A stretch of DNA of 64,000 nucleotides from VXYL01 sp965200375 (lineage in GTDB: Bacteria; Pseudomonadota; Gammaproteobacteria; Pseudomonadales; Azotimanducaceae), in assembly GCA_965200375.1 (NCBI GenBank), contig OZ241353.1:3348001-3412000 (forward strand), in the 5' to 3' direction. The position numbers were made by a program, and so were the translations under genes. This document shows, in pieces, positions 17,462-26,465 of the stretch. Under the pieces are notes generated by a model, which saw nothing but the letters and a program-made list of their open reading frames with translations, did not search any database and was not told where the DNA came from. Each line of letters starts with the position of its first letter. Position 1 is the stretch's first letter.

Positions 17462-17965
17462 ATGATTGGGGAACGAACGCGAAACGAAGTGTGGCAGGGC
17501 CTTTGGGACGCCCACCGCATGGTCCGCTACTACCAGGCCATGCACAAGGGGAACCAACGGTGGAACCGGATCACCATGTGGGCGTTGGTGTTCTTCGGCA
17601 CCAGTGCCCTGGCGACGACCTTGGAGGACGTGCCTGACGCCTTCCAGCCTGTCGCTGGCGTCCTGCTTGCCGCGGGTTCCCTTTGGGTGCTGTTCGCGGA
17701 CTACGCCGCGAAGGCCGCCGTAGCGCTGTCCATTGCCCACCAGTGCGAGGATCTGAAGGTCGAGTGGGCGACGCTGTTTGCTGCGTTGGATGATCCGAGC
17801 GGCGCCATGGACGAGCCACAGGCCAGAGTGCGTCTTGACGATCTCAAGCGACGAATGAAGGACGCAACCTATCGATCCGGTGACGCCAAGCTAACGGACA
17901 ACGCCCGCATCAACGAAAGGGCGACAGCCGAAGCGACAGACGAACTCAGGGGCAGCTACGCATGA
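17462..17965 (+). CDS. 2-TM membrane protein of unknown family (SLATT-like layout)
   Basis: The 167-residue product has an amphipathic N-terminal helix (VWQGLWDAHRMVRYYQAMHK) and two close TM helices (about 37-53 and 66-85). A charged C-terminal helical region rich in Lys/Arg/Glu/Asp follows. This layout (helix, 2TM hairpin, helix) resembles SLATT-type effectors that act in membrane-damaging defence systems, but no diagnostic motif confirms it and no nucleotide-sensor gene is adjacent. The stop codon overlaps an ATG (ATGA) that opens a Pro-rich frame at 17962, suggesting a coupled second gene. Function unknown. Confidence 0.6.
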   Translation: MIGERTRNEVWQGLWDAHRMVRYYQAMHKGNQRWNRITMWALVFFGTSALATTLEDVPDAFQPVAGVLLAAGSLWVLFADYAAKAAVALSIAHQCEDLKVEWATLFAALDDPSGAMDEPQARVRLDDLKRRMKDATYRSGDAKLTDNARINERATAEATDELRGSYA

Positions 17966-18122
17966 AGTCGGTCGAGAGGAGCAACACCAAGCCAGCTCGG
18001 CCGCCAAGTTCCCCCCGCCTCCGCCACCCTCACGCCCGTCGCCAACACCACCCTCGCGCCCGCCGCCGGGTAAGCGGTCGGATAAGCGGCGACGCATGGC
18101 CGTTCCCGGCGCCGACGAATAG
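17962..18122 (+). pseudogene. Short Pro-rich ORF with an apparent -1 frameshift at a C6 run
   Basis: ATG 17962 overlaps the preceding stop. The opening frame gives MKSVERSNTKPARPPSS and then turns into an Arg/His-rich stretch. At the C6 run (18011-18016), shifting by -1 gives PPPPPSRPSPTPPSRPPPGKR, a short basic tail and a TAG at 18120-18122, for about 53 residues. The sharp change from arginine-rich to proline-rich composition suggests the shifted frame is the coding one. It could be a real frameshift mutation, programmed slippage, or a base error. From here to 18310 no further gene is seen. Confidence 0.4.
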
Positions 18123-18310
18123 AGGCGCCTACAGTCCCAACGCCGTTCTGTCGAGGGCCGGAGCCGGCACATCGGGGCGAGGGATGGCGGAGGGGCAGGA
18201 TCTCGTGCAGTCCTGCCCCGGCTGGAACACGTCCGCTTCACCCGCAAGCGCGTGGGCTTCCGACAAGCGGTCGTGCGCTCACGGCGAGCGCGAGCCGGCG
18301 CATCGGCACG

Positions 18311-21300
18311 TCACCGCGAGACGTTGGCTAGATGCCCGGCGTCATCCTCCACCAGGCTCATCACGACTATCCCGGGATCGGCTTCCACCACTAGCCGCCA
18401 TTTGCCGGCACCTTCGCCCAGCGCACCGGCGATGCCTTCGGCCGAGCCCGTCTCCAGATCCTGCGCCGTCAGCTCGCGGGTTGCGTACGCGGGAACCGTC
18501 AGCCGCACCGCGGCAGCGGCGGGATTGCCGTCGTCGTCGACGCCGCTGATGCGGACGTCTGCGGCGACGTCGCCCGTGTTTGCGATGCGCAGTCGGCTCG
18601 CTTGGCGGGCATTGCGCGCCGGATTGAAAAAGGCGACCCGATGCGAACCCGCTGCGGTGGTCGGCGCCAACTCGTGGATGCTGCCCACGAAGCCGTCGGC
18701 CCCGCGCGCGTAGCCGTAGACGCCTATCTCCAAGTTCGAGCGCAGCTCCAGCCGCCAGTCGCCTTGCCCGACGCCGACGCCGACCAATCCCTTGTCGGCG
18801 TTGCCGTGTTCGAGCTCTTGCGAGCTGAAGTGGACAGCCCCGTGCGCGTCCAACGCCAGTTCTCCGGCCGGCTGCGAGCGGCCAGCGGCGTCGAACGCAA
18901 CGACCCGGACGCTGCCAGCGCGTGGCGAACGATTGACGATGCGGACGAAGCCCGTCCGTCCGGAAGGCGACGCCAACGCGGAGGGCAGCAGCGGCAGGTG
19001 GTAGACGCCGCCGTTCGCCCCACCGGGGCGATGGGACTCCACGGAGAGGTTCGCGCGGTGGCCGCTGGGGCTGTCGAGCACGTTTAGAACAAGCACACCG
19101 TCGTAGGAGGTGGCTGCAAGCCGCCATTTGCCTGCGCCATCGCCTAGGCCGCCATCCACGATGCCGTCTCCGTCGCCCCTTTCGAGGGCCGCCGCAGTCA
19201 GATCCCGGCTGCCGCCGGCCGGCACCTCGACTGCCACCTGTGCCGATGCGCCGCGGTCGTCGGTGCCTTCGATCAGCACCCGCGCCGTTTTCCCTGCCGT
19301 GTTGATCAGCCGCAGCCTGCTCACTTGGTTGCCATTGCTGCCGGGGTTGAAGGTGGGAATCCGGTGCTGCGCATAGGTCTCCGGCGCCACGGCGGTCATG
19401 CTGGTCGGGAACCCGTCGGCGTTGCGCATGTAGGCGAACACCTCAAGCGGCAACGAGGAACGCAGCTCCAGCCGCCAGTCTCCCGTTCCGGCGCCCAGCC
19501 CAGGGGACAAGCCCGTCTCGGCGTTGCCGTTCTCCAGGTCGTGGGAGTTGAAGTGGACGGTCTTTCTCGCCTCGATTGGCAGGATCGCCGGCCCTAGGCG
19601 GCTGCCCCGCTCGTCTATGGCGGTTACGCGAACCGTCCCGTCCCGATCCGTCGGATTGACGATGCGCACAAAGCTCTCTTGCCGTTGGCTGCCGGCCGCG
19701 GCGAAGAGCGGCACCAGGTGCGATTCGTCGTCGGCCAGCACCGCCGCGCCGCGCTCCCGCAGCGCCGGCGCATGCTGTTCGAGAGCATCGACGTTCAACG
19801 GGTTGCCGCGCAGATCCACGTAGTCGCTGCTGCCGTCGGCCCTAGCGACGCCTTCGCCGAGCGCCGCGTTCGCCGCCAGGGGCCAGATGTCGGCAATCGC
19901 GTTGTCGTTCAACCAGATCCTCTCCAGGGAGGGCATGGCGGCAAGCGACGAGATGTCCGACAAGCCATTGGCGCTCAAGTCCAGGGACGCCAGCAACGGC
20001 AGGCCAGCTATCGGCGCCAAGTTGGCCACATGGTTGCGGGCCATCAGCAGCGAACGGAGGTTCACGGCGTATTCCAAGCCCGTCAAGTCGCCAATGTCCA
20101 TCGCCCGCAAGTCGAGGTCGGTCAGCTGCGCCATCTCCCCTTGCGTGACAACGAGCTCGCTCGACCGCGTCGGCGTCGGCGCGGGGGCACCGCGGGGACC
20201 GGCGATCTTGTTCAACGCACGCGCTATGCCGACGCTCAGTCGAGCATCCACAATGGACACTGGGGTGGCGGGGCTCTCGGCGAGCGTGGCATACGCTCGG
20301 GCCACCGAGCCGCTGCCGCCATCGGTGCCGACTGCGCGGATCTCGAAAGCGTAGAGGAGGCCGTTGGTCAATCCAGCTAGCGCATGGCGCGTGGCGCTGC
20401 CGTCGCCAATGGCTTGCCAAGCGCCGAAATCCGGCGACTTGCCGATGCCGTAGCGCACGTCGTAGCGCTCCACATGGCAGGCCTCCGGAGGCTGCCAGCG
20501 CAACTCCGCGTCCGTGTTGCCGGGCGTCGCTGCGAATTGCCGCGGCGCCGGCAGCGTTGCGGCGTCCGCGTACACGGCTGCGCCTCTGTCCAGCAAAACG
20601 TGGACATGGGAGTTGCCGGCGCCGCAGGCAATGGGATTGCCCATCAGCTCGATGTGGTCCCCGGCGCCGAGCCCCTCGTTCTCGGCCAGCGGCGCGACGT
20701 CGGCAATGCGGTTGTTGGCCAGGTACAGCGCGTCCAGGGCGGCGAGGCCGCGCAGCGCCGACACGTCGGCGATGGCGTTGCTGTAGAGCCCCAGATATGC
20801 CAGCGACCCGAGTTCGGCGAGCGCCCCGATGTCCTCTATGGCGTTGGCGCCCAGCCCTAGGCTGGTCAGCGACCCGAGACCCGCCAGCGGCGAGACGTCC
20901 GTCACCGCGTTCCCGCCGAGTCCCAACGTCGTCAGCGAGGTGAGGCTGGCCAGCGGCGACAGGTCCGAGATGTCGTTGCCGTCGAGGTGCAGCACCGTCA
21001 GCGAACGCAGGTCCGCGAGAGAGGTCAGGTCCGCGAGGCCGTTGCCGGCGAGATGCAGCGAAGTCAGCGATCCGAGGTCGGCCAGCGGCGACAGGTCCGA
21101 CACGGCGTTGTAGGCTAGGGTCAGCGACGCGAGGCTTGTCGCGTGTTCCAGCCCGGCGAGGCTGGAGACGGTGCCGTGGGGGCTGTATTCGGGGTGGGCC
21201 GTGCCGTCCTGGCGTTGGCGGAAGAGGCAGCCGAGATACTCGAGCCCGGCCATGTCGTCCTCGGTGATGGCTGCCCCGGCGTCCTTGACCAGCGCCCGTT

Positions 21301-23065
21301 CCACGCAGTAGCGGAGCGCGGGATCGGCGATGTGGACGGTGGCGGACTCGGTGGTTGGCGGCTCCACGACATTGGTCGGCGGATCGGCACTGTTTGTCGG
21401 CGGGTCGAAATGCACCGTCGCGCCCCGGTCTTGCAGAGCCGGGATGTGCGTCTCGTGCGCAGCCGCGTCCAACGGGTTGCCGATCAGCTCGATGTAGTCG
21501 CCGGCGCCGAGCCCTTCGTTTTCGGCCAGCGGCGCGATATCGACGACATGGTTGTCGTTCAGGACCAGATTGTTCAAGGCGGCGAGGCCGCGCAGCGCCG
21601 AGACGTCGGCGATGGCGTTGCCGTGGAGGCCCAGGTACATCAGCGACCCGAGTTCGGCGAGCGCCCCGATGTCCGCGATGGCGTTGTCGCCCACCCCCAG
21701 CATGGTCAGCGACGCGAGACCCGCCAGCGGCGAGACGTCCGCCACCGCGTTCACGCTGAGGTACAGCTCCGTCAGGGACCCGAGGCCCGCGAGGGGCGTG
21801 AGATCCGAGACATCGTTGCGAGCGAGTACCAGCCGGGTCAGCGACGTGAGGCCGGCGAGGGACGACAGGTCCGAGACGCCGTTGCCGCTCAAGTGCAACG
21901 CCGTCAGCGACCCGAGGCCGGCCAGCGGCGACAGGTCCGAGATGCCGTTGCCGCTCAAGAGCAACGCCGTCAGCGACCCGAGGCCGGCCAGCGGCGACAG
22001 GTCCGACACCGCGTTGTCGCTGAGGTCCAGCGTCGCGAGGCCTGTCGCGTGTTCCAGCCCGGCGAGGCTGGAGACGACGCCGTGGGGGCTGTACTCGGGG
22101 TCGACGGAGCCGTCCCAGAGGTGGCGTGGGCGGCAGGGGAACGTAGAGAGCGTGGCCATCTCATCTTCGGCGATGGGTGCCCCGGCGTCCTTGCCCAGCG
22201 CCCGCTCCACGCAGTGGCGGAGCGCCGGATCGGCGATGGCGACGGCGGCGGACTCGGTGGTCGGCGGCTCCACGACATTGGTGGGCGGATCGACACTGTT
22301 TGTCGGCGGATCGAAGTACACCATCGCGCCCCGGTCTTGCAGCGCCGGGATGTGCGTCTCGTGGGCAGCCGCGTTCAGCGGGTTGGCTGTCAGAGTGATG
22401 TAGTCGCCGGCGCCGAGCTCCTCGTTCTCGGCCAGCGGCGCAATATCGACGACATGGTTGTCGGACAGGACCAGATCGTTCAAGGCGGCGAGGCCGCGCA
22501 GCGCCGACACGTCGGCAATGCGGTTGTTGGCCAGGTACAGCGCGTCCAGGGCGGCGAGGCCGCGCAGCGCCGACACGTCGGCGATGGCGTTGCTGTAGAG
22601 CCCCAGATATGCCAGCGACCCGAGTTCGGCGAGCGCCCCGATGTCCTCTATGGCGTTGGCGCCCAGCCCTAGGCTGGTCAGCGACGTGAGGCCGGCGAGG
22701 GGCGTGAGGTCCGAGATCGCGTTGTCGCCGATGTACAGCGAGTTCAGCGACGTGAGGCCGGCGAGGGGCGTGAGGTCCGAGATCGCGTTGCCGACGAGGC
22801 TCGCCGAGGAGAGGCCTGTCGCATGTTCCAGTCCGGCGAGGCTGGAGACGGCACCGTGGGGACTGCTCCCGTCTGCGCGCAGTGCGCAGCCGAGATACCC
22901 GATCCCGGCCATTTCCTCCTCGGTGATGGGCGCCCCGGCGCTCTTGCCCAGCGCTTGCTCGATGCAGTGGCGGAGCGCCGCGTCCGGTATCGACACGGGG
23001 TCCTGTGCCGCCGCTTGGGCGAAACAGGCGACAAATCCGATCAGCAGCGCGGCGAGTATGCGCAT
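18311..23065 (-). CDS. Large secreted leucine-rich-repeat protein with Fn3 and C-terminal beta-type repeats
   Basis: The product has 1584 residues from ATG 23065, where a Sec signal peptide begins (MRILAALLIGFVACFAQAAA). Three blocks follow, each opened by a cap of the form IxDxALRxCxExAL.KxAGA and continued by 22-residue internalin-like LRRs (DLTPLAGLTSLxxLxLxxNxIx). PPTN...VEPPTTES linkers separate the first three blocks. An Fn3 domain lies near 838-930, and a fourth LRR block near 940-1105. The C-terminus has four modules of about 115 residues that alternate FVRIVNP-type and SRLRLINT-type beginnings. It is probably an exported adhesion or protein-binding protein. No sortase motif or TM anchor is seen at the C-terminus. 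Parts are identical at DNA level (20697-20873 and 22509-22685). Confidence 0.85.
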   Translation of the reverse strand: MRILAALLIGFVACFAQAAAQDPVSIPDAALRHCIEQALGKSAGAPITEEEMAGIGYLGCALRADGSSPHGAVSSLAGLEHATGLSSASLVGNAISDLTPLAGLTSLNSLYIGDNAISDLTPLAGLTSLTSLGLGANAIEDIGALAELGSLAYLGLYSNAIADVSALRGLAALDALYLANNRIADVSALRGLAALNDLVLSDNHVVDIAPLAENEELGAGDYITLTANPLNAAAHETHIPALQDRGAMVYFDPPTNSVDPPTNVVEPPTTESAAVAIADPALRHCVERALGKDAGAPIAEDEMATLSTFPCRPRHLWDGSVDPEYSPHGVVSSLAGLEHATGLATLDLSDNAVSDLSPLAGLGSLTALLLSGNGISDLSPLAGLGSLTALHLSGNGVSDLSSLAGLTSLTRLVLARNDVSDLTPLAGLGSLTELYLSVNAVADVSPLAGLASLTMLGVGDNAIADIGALAELGSLMYLGLHGNAIADVSALRGLAALNNLVLNDNHVVDIAPLAENEGLGAGDYIELIGNPLDAAAHETHIPALQDRGATVHFDPPTNSADPPTNVVEPPTTESATVHIADPALRYCVERALVKDAGAAITEDDMAGLEYLGCLFRQRQDGTAHPEYSPHGTVSSLAGLEHATSLASLTLAYNAVSDLSPLADLGSLTSLHLAGNGLADLTSLADLRSLTVLHLDGNDISDLSPLASLTSLTTLGLGGNAVTDVSPLAGLGSLTSLGLGANAIEDIGALAELGSLAYLGLYSNAIADVSALRGLAALDALYLANNRIADVAPLAENEGLGAGDHIELMGNPIACGAGNSHVHVLLDRGAAVYADAATLPAPRQFAATPGNTDAELRWQPPEACHVERYDVRYGIGKSPDFGAWQAIGDGSATRHALAGLTNGLLYAFEIRAVGTDGGSGSVARAYATLAESPATPVSIVDARLSVGIARALNKIAGPRGAPAPTPTRSSELVVTQGEMAQLTDLDLRAMDIGDLTGLEYAVNLRSLLMARNHVANLAPIAGLPLLASLDLSANGLSDISSLAAMPSLERIWLNDNAIADIWPLAANAALGEGVARADGSSDYVDLRGNPLNVDALEQHAPALRERGAAVLADDESHLVPLFAAAGSQRQESFVRIVNPTDRDGTVRVTAIDERGSRLGPAILPIEARKTVHFNSHDLENGNAETGLSPGLGAGTGDWRLELRSSLPLEVFAYMRNADGFPTSMTAVAPETYAQHRIPTFNPGSNGNQVSRLRLINTAGKTARVLIEGTDDRGASAQVAVEVPAGGSRDLTAAALERGDGDGIVDGGLGDGAGKWRLAATSYDGVLVLNVLDSPSGHRANLSVESHRPGGANGGVYHLPLLPSALASPSGRTGFVRIVNRSPRAGSVRVVAFDAAGRSQPAGELALDAHGAVHFSSQELEHGNADKGLVGVGVGQGDWRLELRSNLEIGVYGYARGADGFVGSIHELAPTTAAGSHRVAFFNPARNARQASRLRIANTGDVAADVRISGVDDDGNPAAAAVRLTVPAYATRELTAQDLETGSAEGIAGALGEGAGKWRLVVEADPGIVVMSLVEDDAGHLANVSR
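20697..20873. repeat. 177-bp intragenic repeat, copy 1
   Basis: This is identical by eye to 22509-22685 (offset 1812 bp). It encodes several LRR units of the large secreted protein. Other LRR units in the gene have drifted, so this copy pair points to recent duplication or gene conversion. Confidence 0.85.
22509..22685. repeat. 177-bp intragenic repeat, copy 2
   Basis: This is the partner of 20697-20873 in the same orientation within the LRR gene. Confidence 0.85.
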
Positions 23066-23315
23066 GCAGCGCACCTTCAAGACTATGGTCGGTGCACCGC
23101 TAGGCTGGATTTCCGGGGAGGGGGTAGAGGCGATGAAGTACATGGCTCGCTGTTGCTTCAGTCGACGTCGGCGCAAGCGTAGCACCATCGTCTAAGGCTG
23201 TCAGGGGCACCGAGTTCGCCTTTTAGCGTCTTGGTCCGCGTTGGGCCAGCGGAACCCTTCAAGCCGCCGTCGAGCGTGTCTGTCTGGTCCTTGGGCGCAG
23301 CCAACGCACCATCGG

Positions 23316-24167
23316 CTACAGCCCCAGCGCCGCCCGGTCCAGGGGCTTGAGCGGCACGTCCGGGTCCGGCGAGGGGATGGCGGAGAGCAGCAGCTTGGTG
23401 TAGTCCTGCCGCGGGCGCTCGAACACGTCCGCGACGGTGCCGGTTTCCACCACCCGGCCGCGATGCATCACCAGCACCCGGTCGCAGATGTGGCGCACCA
23501 CGGCCAGGTCGTGGGCCACGAACAGGTAGGTGAGGCCCAGCTCGCGCTGCAGATCCTCCAAGAGGTTGATGATCTGCGCCTGCACGGAAACGTCCAGCGC
23601 CGAGACGCTCTCGTCGCACACCACGAACGTGGGCCGCAGCACCAGCGCCCGGGCGATGCCGATGCGCTGGCGCTGGCCGCCGGAGAAGGCGTGCGGGTAG
23701 CGCGTCAGCGAATCCCGTTCCAGCTGCACCAGATCCAGCATCTCCCGGGCCTTGGCCAGGCGCTCGGCGCGGCTGCGTTCGCCATGCACCAGCAGCGGCT
23801 CCTCGATGATCTGGCGCACCGTCATGCGCGGGTTCAGAGACGAGAAGGGGTCCTGGAAGATCATCTGCATCTCGCGGCGCAGCGGCACCAGCTCGCGTTC
23901 CTTGAGGCGGTGCAGGTCCGTCCAGCCGGCCGCGCCGCGGAAGCGCACGCTGCCGGCGTCCGGGTCGATGGCGCGCAGAATGCAGCGCGCCAGCGTGGTC
24001 TTGCCGGAGCCGGACTCGCCGACCACGCCCAGCGTCTCCGCCGGCGCCAAATCGAACGAGACGTCCTCCACCGCGGCGACGCCGTCGAAGGACTTGCTCA
24101 GGCCCCGCACCTCGAGCAGCCTGTCGCCGCCGCTGGGCGCCGGGCCGGCATCGGGCGCCGGCTTCAT
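23316..24167 (-). CDS. oppF: Oligopeptide-type ABC transporter ATP-binding protein (OppF-like)
   Basis: This 283-residue ABC ATPase has Walker A GESGSGKTTLA, signature FSGGQRQRIGIARAL, Walker B FVVCDESVSALD and H-loop FVAHDL. The segment FQDPFSSLNPRMTVRQII is the hallmark of OppF/DppF-type subunits. It is the last gene of an oppB-oppC-oppD-oppF run and its ATG overlaps the oppD stop (ATGA). It energises uptake of peptides or related solutes together with OppD. The substrate is unknown, because no binding protein gene is adjacent. Confidence 0.92.
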   Translation of the reverse strand: MKPAPDAGPAPSGGDRLLEVRGLSKSFDGVAAVEDVSFDLAPAETLGVVGESGSGKTTLARCILRAIDPDAGSVRFRGAAGWTDLHRLKERELVPLRREMQMIFQDPFSSLNPRMTVRQIIEEPLLVHGERSRAERLAKAREMLDLVQLERDSLTRYPHAFSGGQRQRIGIARALVLRPTFVVCDESVSALDVSVQAQIINLLEDLQRELGLTYLFVAHDLAVVRHICDRVLVMHRGRVVETGTVADVFERPRQDYTKLLLSAIPSPDPDVPLKPLDRAALGL

Positions 24168-25114
24168 GGACGCAGAGCCGCCGGCACCTGGGCCGGCGGC
24201 AGGCTCACCTGTCGCCCGTCGGCAAGGCGCAGCAGCGGAAACGGCGTGGCGAGGTCCGCATCGCCCACCACGCTGGCGATGGTGGCCAGCCGTTCGCCGG
24301 GCGGCACGACGCCGGGGATAGCCTTCAGCAGCCCCTTGGTGTAGGGGTGCAGGGGATCCTTCAGCACCTGCCGAACGGTGCCGATCTCCAGCACCCGGCC
24401 CTGGTACATCACCACCACGTGATCGGCGATCTGGGCCACCACGCCCAGATCGTGGGTGATGAAGACCACGGAGTTGCCGAGCTCGCTCTGCAGACGCCGG
24501 ATCAGGGTGAGGATCTCCGCCTGGATGGTGACGTCCAGCGCCGTCGTCGGCTCGTCGCAGATGAGCACCTCCGGACGGCAGACGAGGGCGGTGGCGATCA
24601 CCACGCGCTGGCGCATGCCGCCGGAGAACTCGAACGGATACATCTTCATGCGCCGCTCGATGTCGCCGATGCCGACCTGGCGCAGCATCTGCGCCGCCTC
24701 CGCCCAGGCCTCGGCCTTGCTCGCGTCGCGGTGGCAGAGAATGGCTTCCGCCACCTGGCCGCCGATGTCGTGGACCGGGGAGAGCGCCGTCATCGGTTCC
24801 TGGAACACCATGCTGATGTGGCCGCCGCGCAAGGCCCGCAGGCGCGGGTCCCGATCCTCGAGGGCCACGATGTCGAAGGCCTCCGCGGCGTTGGGCGCGA
24901 AGCGGATGCTGCCGCCCGTGATCCGCCCGGGAGGCGCGATCAGGCGCATGATGCAGTTGGCGGTGACGGACTTGCCGGAACCGGATTCGCCGACGATGGC
25001 CGTCACTTCGCCCCGGGGCACGTCGAAGCTCACATTGCGCAGGGCATGGGTCAAGCCGGTGTCGGTCTTGAACTGCACCGCCAGGTTGCGGACCTCCAGC
25101 ACCGGCGCGTTCAT
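24164..25114 (-). CDS. oppD: Oligopeptide-type ABC transporter ATP-binding protein (OppD-like)
   Basis: This 316-residue ATPase has Walker A GESGSGKSVTA, the FQEPMTALSPVHDIGGQ segment typical of OppD/DppD, signature FSGGMRQRVVIA, Walker B LICDEPTTALDVT and ITHDLG. The C-terminal oligopeptide extension (HPYTKGLLKAIPG) is present. The cysteine motif of iron-sulfur-containing DppD-type subunits is not obvious. ATGA overlaps join it to oppC upstream and oppF downstream, so the operon is tightly coupled. Confidence 0.92.
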   Translation of the reverse strand: MNAPVLEVRNLAVQFKTDTGLTHALRNVSFDVPRGEVTAIVGESGSGKSVTANCIMRLIAPPGRITGGSIRFAPNAAEAFDIVALEDRDPRLRALRGGHISMVFQEPMTALSPVHDIGGQVAEAILCHRDASKAEAWAEAAQMLRQVGIGDIERRMKMYPFEFSGGMRQRVVIATALVCRPEVLICDEPTTALDVTIQAEILTLIRRLQSELGNSVVFITHDLGVVAQIADHVVVMYQGRVLEIGTVRQVLKDPLHPYTKGLLKAIPGVVPPGERLATIASVVGDADLATPFPLLRLADGRQVSLPPAQVPAALRP

Positions 25115-26253
25115 GCCTGGCCGCCGACGCTGTAGGGGTCCGCGGCGTCGCGCAGCCCGTCGCCAAGCAGGTTGAAGGCCATCACCGCCAGCACCACGAA
25201 CACGCCGGGGATCATCAGCCACGGCGTCATGACGATCACCTGGTAATTCTGGGCCTGCTGCAGCAGCACGCCCCAGCTCACCACCGGCGGGCGCAGGCCG
25301 ATGCCGAGGAAGCTGAGCGCCGTCTCGCCGATGATCATGGCCGGCACCGCCAGCGTCGCCGTGGTGATGGTGTGGCTCAGGAAGTTCGGCAGCATGTGCC
25401 GCAGGACGACGCGCATCCTGCGGGCGCCGATGAGGCGCGCCGCCACCACGAACTCCTCCACCCGCAGCGCCAGGAACCGGCCCCGCACCTGGCGCGCCAG
25501 GATGGTCCAGCCGAACAGCGAGAGGATGATGGTGACCCCGAAGTAGATGCGCAGCGGCGACCACGCCGGCGGCAGGGCGGCCGTGAGCGCCATCCACAGC
25601 GGCAGCTGCGGGATGGAGAGCAGCACCGCGGTCAGCCACTGGACGGTTCGGTCCACCCAGCCGCCGACGTAGCCGGCGAGGCCACCGAAGACGATGCCGA
25701 GCACGAACGTCATGGCGAGGCCGACGAGGCCGATGGAGAGGGACACCCGGGCGCCGTAGAACACCCGCGAGAACATGTCGCGGCCGAGCTGGTCCGTGCC
25801 GAACAGGTGGACGTAGCCGTCCGCGTCGGTGGCGAACAGATGCCTGTCCAGGGGCACGAGGCCCCACAGCTCGTAGGCGTCGCCCTTGGCGAAGAACCGC
25901 AGCGGATAGCGCTTGGCGGGGTTCACGGCGTACTCGCGCATCCAGGTGTCGGGATTCACCTGCATGTCGTAGCCGTACACGAACGGGCGCCAGTGGAAGC
26001 CGCCGTCGACGTCCACGAACCGCACCAGCATCGGCGGCGCGTTGATGGCGGCGACGTTGCGCGTCGCCGGCGCGTACGGAGCGACGAACTCGCAGAGCGC
26101 CGCCAACAGGTACAGGATGCCGAGAAACCAGCCGCTTGCCAGCGCCAGCCGGTGGCGCTTGAAGCGCCGCCAAGTGAGCTCCCGGGGCGTGATCTCCGCC
26201 AGCTGCTCGGCGCCTCGCGGGGCGCTCGCTGACGACGGCGCGACGTCACTCAT
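25111..26253 (-). CDS. oppC: Oligopeptide-type ABC transporter permease (OppC-like)
   Basis: This 380-residue inner-membrane permease has an N-terminal TM (ASGWFLGILYLLAALCEFVA) followed by a periplasmic insert of about 100 residues, including FGTDQLGRDMFSRV. The binding-protein-dependent permease core contains the EAA loop (VVAARLIGARRMRVVLRHMLPN) that contacts the ATPases. It is longer than typical OppC (about 300) because of the large periplasmic loop. It is separated from oppB by a duplicated junction sequence (26234-26465). The start at 26253 lies in the first repeat unit. Confidence 0.92.
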   Translation of the reverse strand: MSDVAPSSASAPRGAEQLAEITPRELTWRRFKRHRLALASGWFLGILYLLAALCEFVAPYAPATRNVAAINAPPMLVRFVDVDGGFHWRPFVYGYDMQVNPDTWMREYAVNPAKRYPLRFFAKGDAYELWGLVPLDRHLFATDADGYVHLFGTDQLGRDMFSRVFYGARVSLSIGLVGLAMTFVLGIVFGGLAGYVGGWVDRTVQWLTAVLLSIPQLPLWMALTAALPPAWSPLRIYFGVTIILSLFGWTILARQVRGRFLALRVEEFVVAARLIGARRMRVVLRHMLPNFLSHTITTATLAVPAMIIGETALSFLGIGLRPPVVSWGVLLQQAQNYQVIVMTPWLMIPGVFVVLAVMAFNLLGDGLRDAADPYSVGGQA

Positions 26254-26465
26254 AGCGGATGCGCGGATCGATCCACGCCAGCAGCAGGTCCGAGGGCGCG
26301 GCCCGGCGTTTCGCGGGGCGACGGCGCGACGTCACTCATAGCGGATGCGCGGATCGATCCACGCCAGGAGCAGGTCCGAGGGGCATGGCCCGGCGGTCGC
26401 GGGCGACGGCGCGAAGTCACTCATAGCGGATGCGCGGATCGATCCAAGCCAGGAGCAAGTCCGAG
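26234..26465. repeat. Tandem repeat of the oppB-oppC junction (2.7 units of ~85 bp)
   Basis: Units begin at 26234, 26320 and 26404 with GACGGCGCGA and are 86, 84 and about 62 bp long, nearly identical. On the coding strand each carries the last codons of oppB, the overlapping ATGAGTGA, and the first codons of oppC. The middle copies create short 28-codon-scale frames that start with ATG and end in a TGA overlapping the next ATG. The result is that oppB and oppC, probably once directly coupled, are now about 165 bp apart. Confidence 0.9.

Noticed and set aside
20697..22685. Regular spacing in the LRR gene as a possible CRISPR array
   Set aside because: The repeats are in-frame LRR codons of one long gene, with no unique spacers.
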